From the NCBI RefSeq assembly GCF_030269925.1, contig NC_085128.1, positions 11,596,501-11,660,500 on the forward strand: a stretch of 64,000 bases of DNA. Direction: 5' to 3'. How positions within the stretch are numbered: position 1 is the first letter of the stretch; the number at the start of each line of letters is the position of its first letter. The notes beneath the pieces are model-generated. The model saw nothing but the letters and a program-made list of their open reading frames with translations, did no database searches and was not told the origin of the DNA. A program made the translations under genes and the position numbers. This DNA comes from Bombyx mori. Lineage: Eukaryota > Arthropoda > Insecta > Lepidoptera > Bombycidae. Below, one piece after another: positions 63,775-64,000 of the stretch.

Positions 63775-64000
63775 GTAAGTTTGGATAATTTATTGAGTAC
63801 AATTGTATTTTTGTGGTCAATTTCGGAAAAATTTAATTTATACCGACTGTTTATTTAATGAAGTTTTTTTAAGTACTTTCATTACAAAACAATGGAATGA
63901 ATATTTTTTTAAGAAGAAGCTGTGTGGTTACTGTTTTTGCATGTAAATATTTACCAAACGTTGACTCTCACAACAGTGGAGACTGGTCATATTTAGCATT

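Overview
This is animal nuclear DNA, almost certainly from a moth and most likely a Bombyx silkworm. The grounds are short exons in AT-rich introns with GT-AG borders, many tRNA-derived SINEs whose box A/box B head and 3' body look like silkworm Bm1 (named from memory), and R1-, Jockey-, CR1-, RTE- and R4/Dong-type LINEs, mariner and piggyBac. No bacterial-style operon, rRNA, tRNA gene or CRISPR array is visible.

The host genes all lie on the + strand and encode secreted protease inhibitors. Gene 1 (before 4911 to about 16490) is the 3' part of a gene in which TIL (trypsin-inhibitor-like, Ascaris-type) cysteine-rich exons lead into a serpin. Seven constant serpin exons (9601-13523) end at an intact inhibitory hinge, ETGTEAAAAT, and splice to one of four alternative terminal exons (14164, 14471, 15303, 16008). 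Each alternative supplies a different scissile-bond region and its own stop. Three of the four stops run straight into a GTGA splice donor, so the alternatives probably share a 3' UTR exon at 16435 with AATAAA at 16468. Coordinates were checked by arithmetic: every alternative keeps frame and gives 381-391 residues from exon 9601 onward.

Gene 2 (promoter near 31496, signal-peptide exon 31550-31613) runs off the right edge. It has a 48-bp mini-exon followed by 26 TIL-type exons, all phase 1-1. Eight consecutive exons (34632-41071) recur as a second block (45332-55489). A four-exon module A-B-C-D (58539-61487) starts again at 63013 and is paralogous, introns included, to the 4911-8636 exons that precede the serpin of gene 1. 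Gene 2 is therefore probably a tandem paralogue that may also end in a serpin outside the window.

Several units are decaying. An R1-clade LINE splits exon A' at 4911, exon D' (8455) has a one-base deletion and a stop, exon E4 (33558) has a one-base insertion, E7' (45972) has lost its AG acceptor, and a stub of a third E8 lies at 51371. Because all units are symmetric phase 1-1, any of them can be skipped without changing frame.

Between and inside the genes lie an R1-clade LINE with overlapping ORFs (1-4910), truncated R1 tails (5750, 18300, 22190, 46271), a nearly full CR1-type LINE (23479-26515, minus), two R4/Dong-type fragments separated by a TAA-rich spacer (27125-29680, minus), Jockey-type LINE pieces (42700, 49030), a broken mariner (41762), two 2559-bp piggyBac elements with apparently intact transposases in opposite orientation (37781-40339, 52410-54968), a 149-bp MITE with perfect 58-bp inverted arms (31683) and a small LTR-like element carrying paired TGACGTCA motifs and eleven 27-bp repeats (48975-51159). 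The tandem duplications provide empty-site controls for several insertions.
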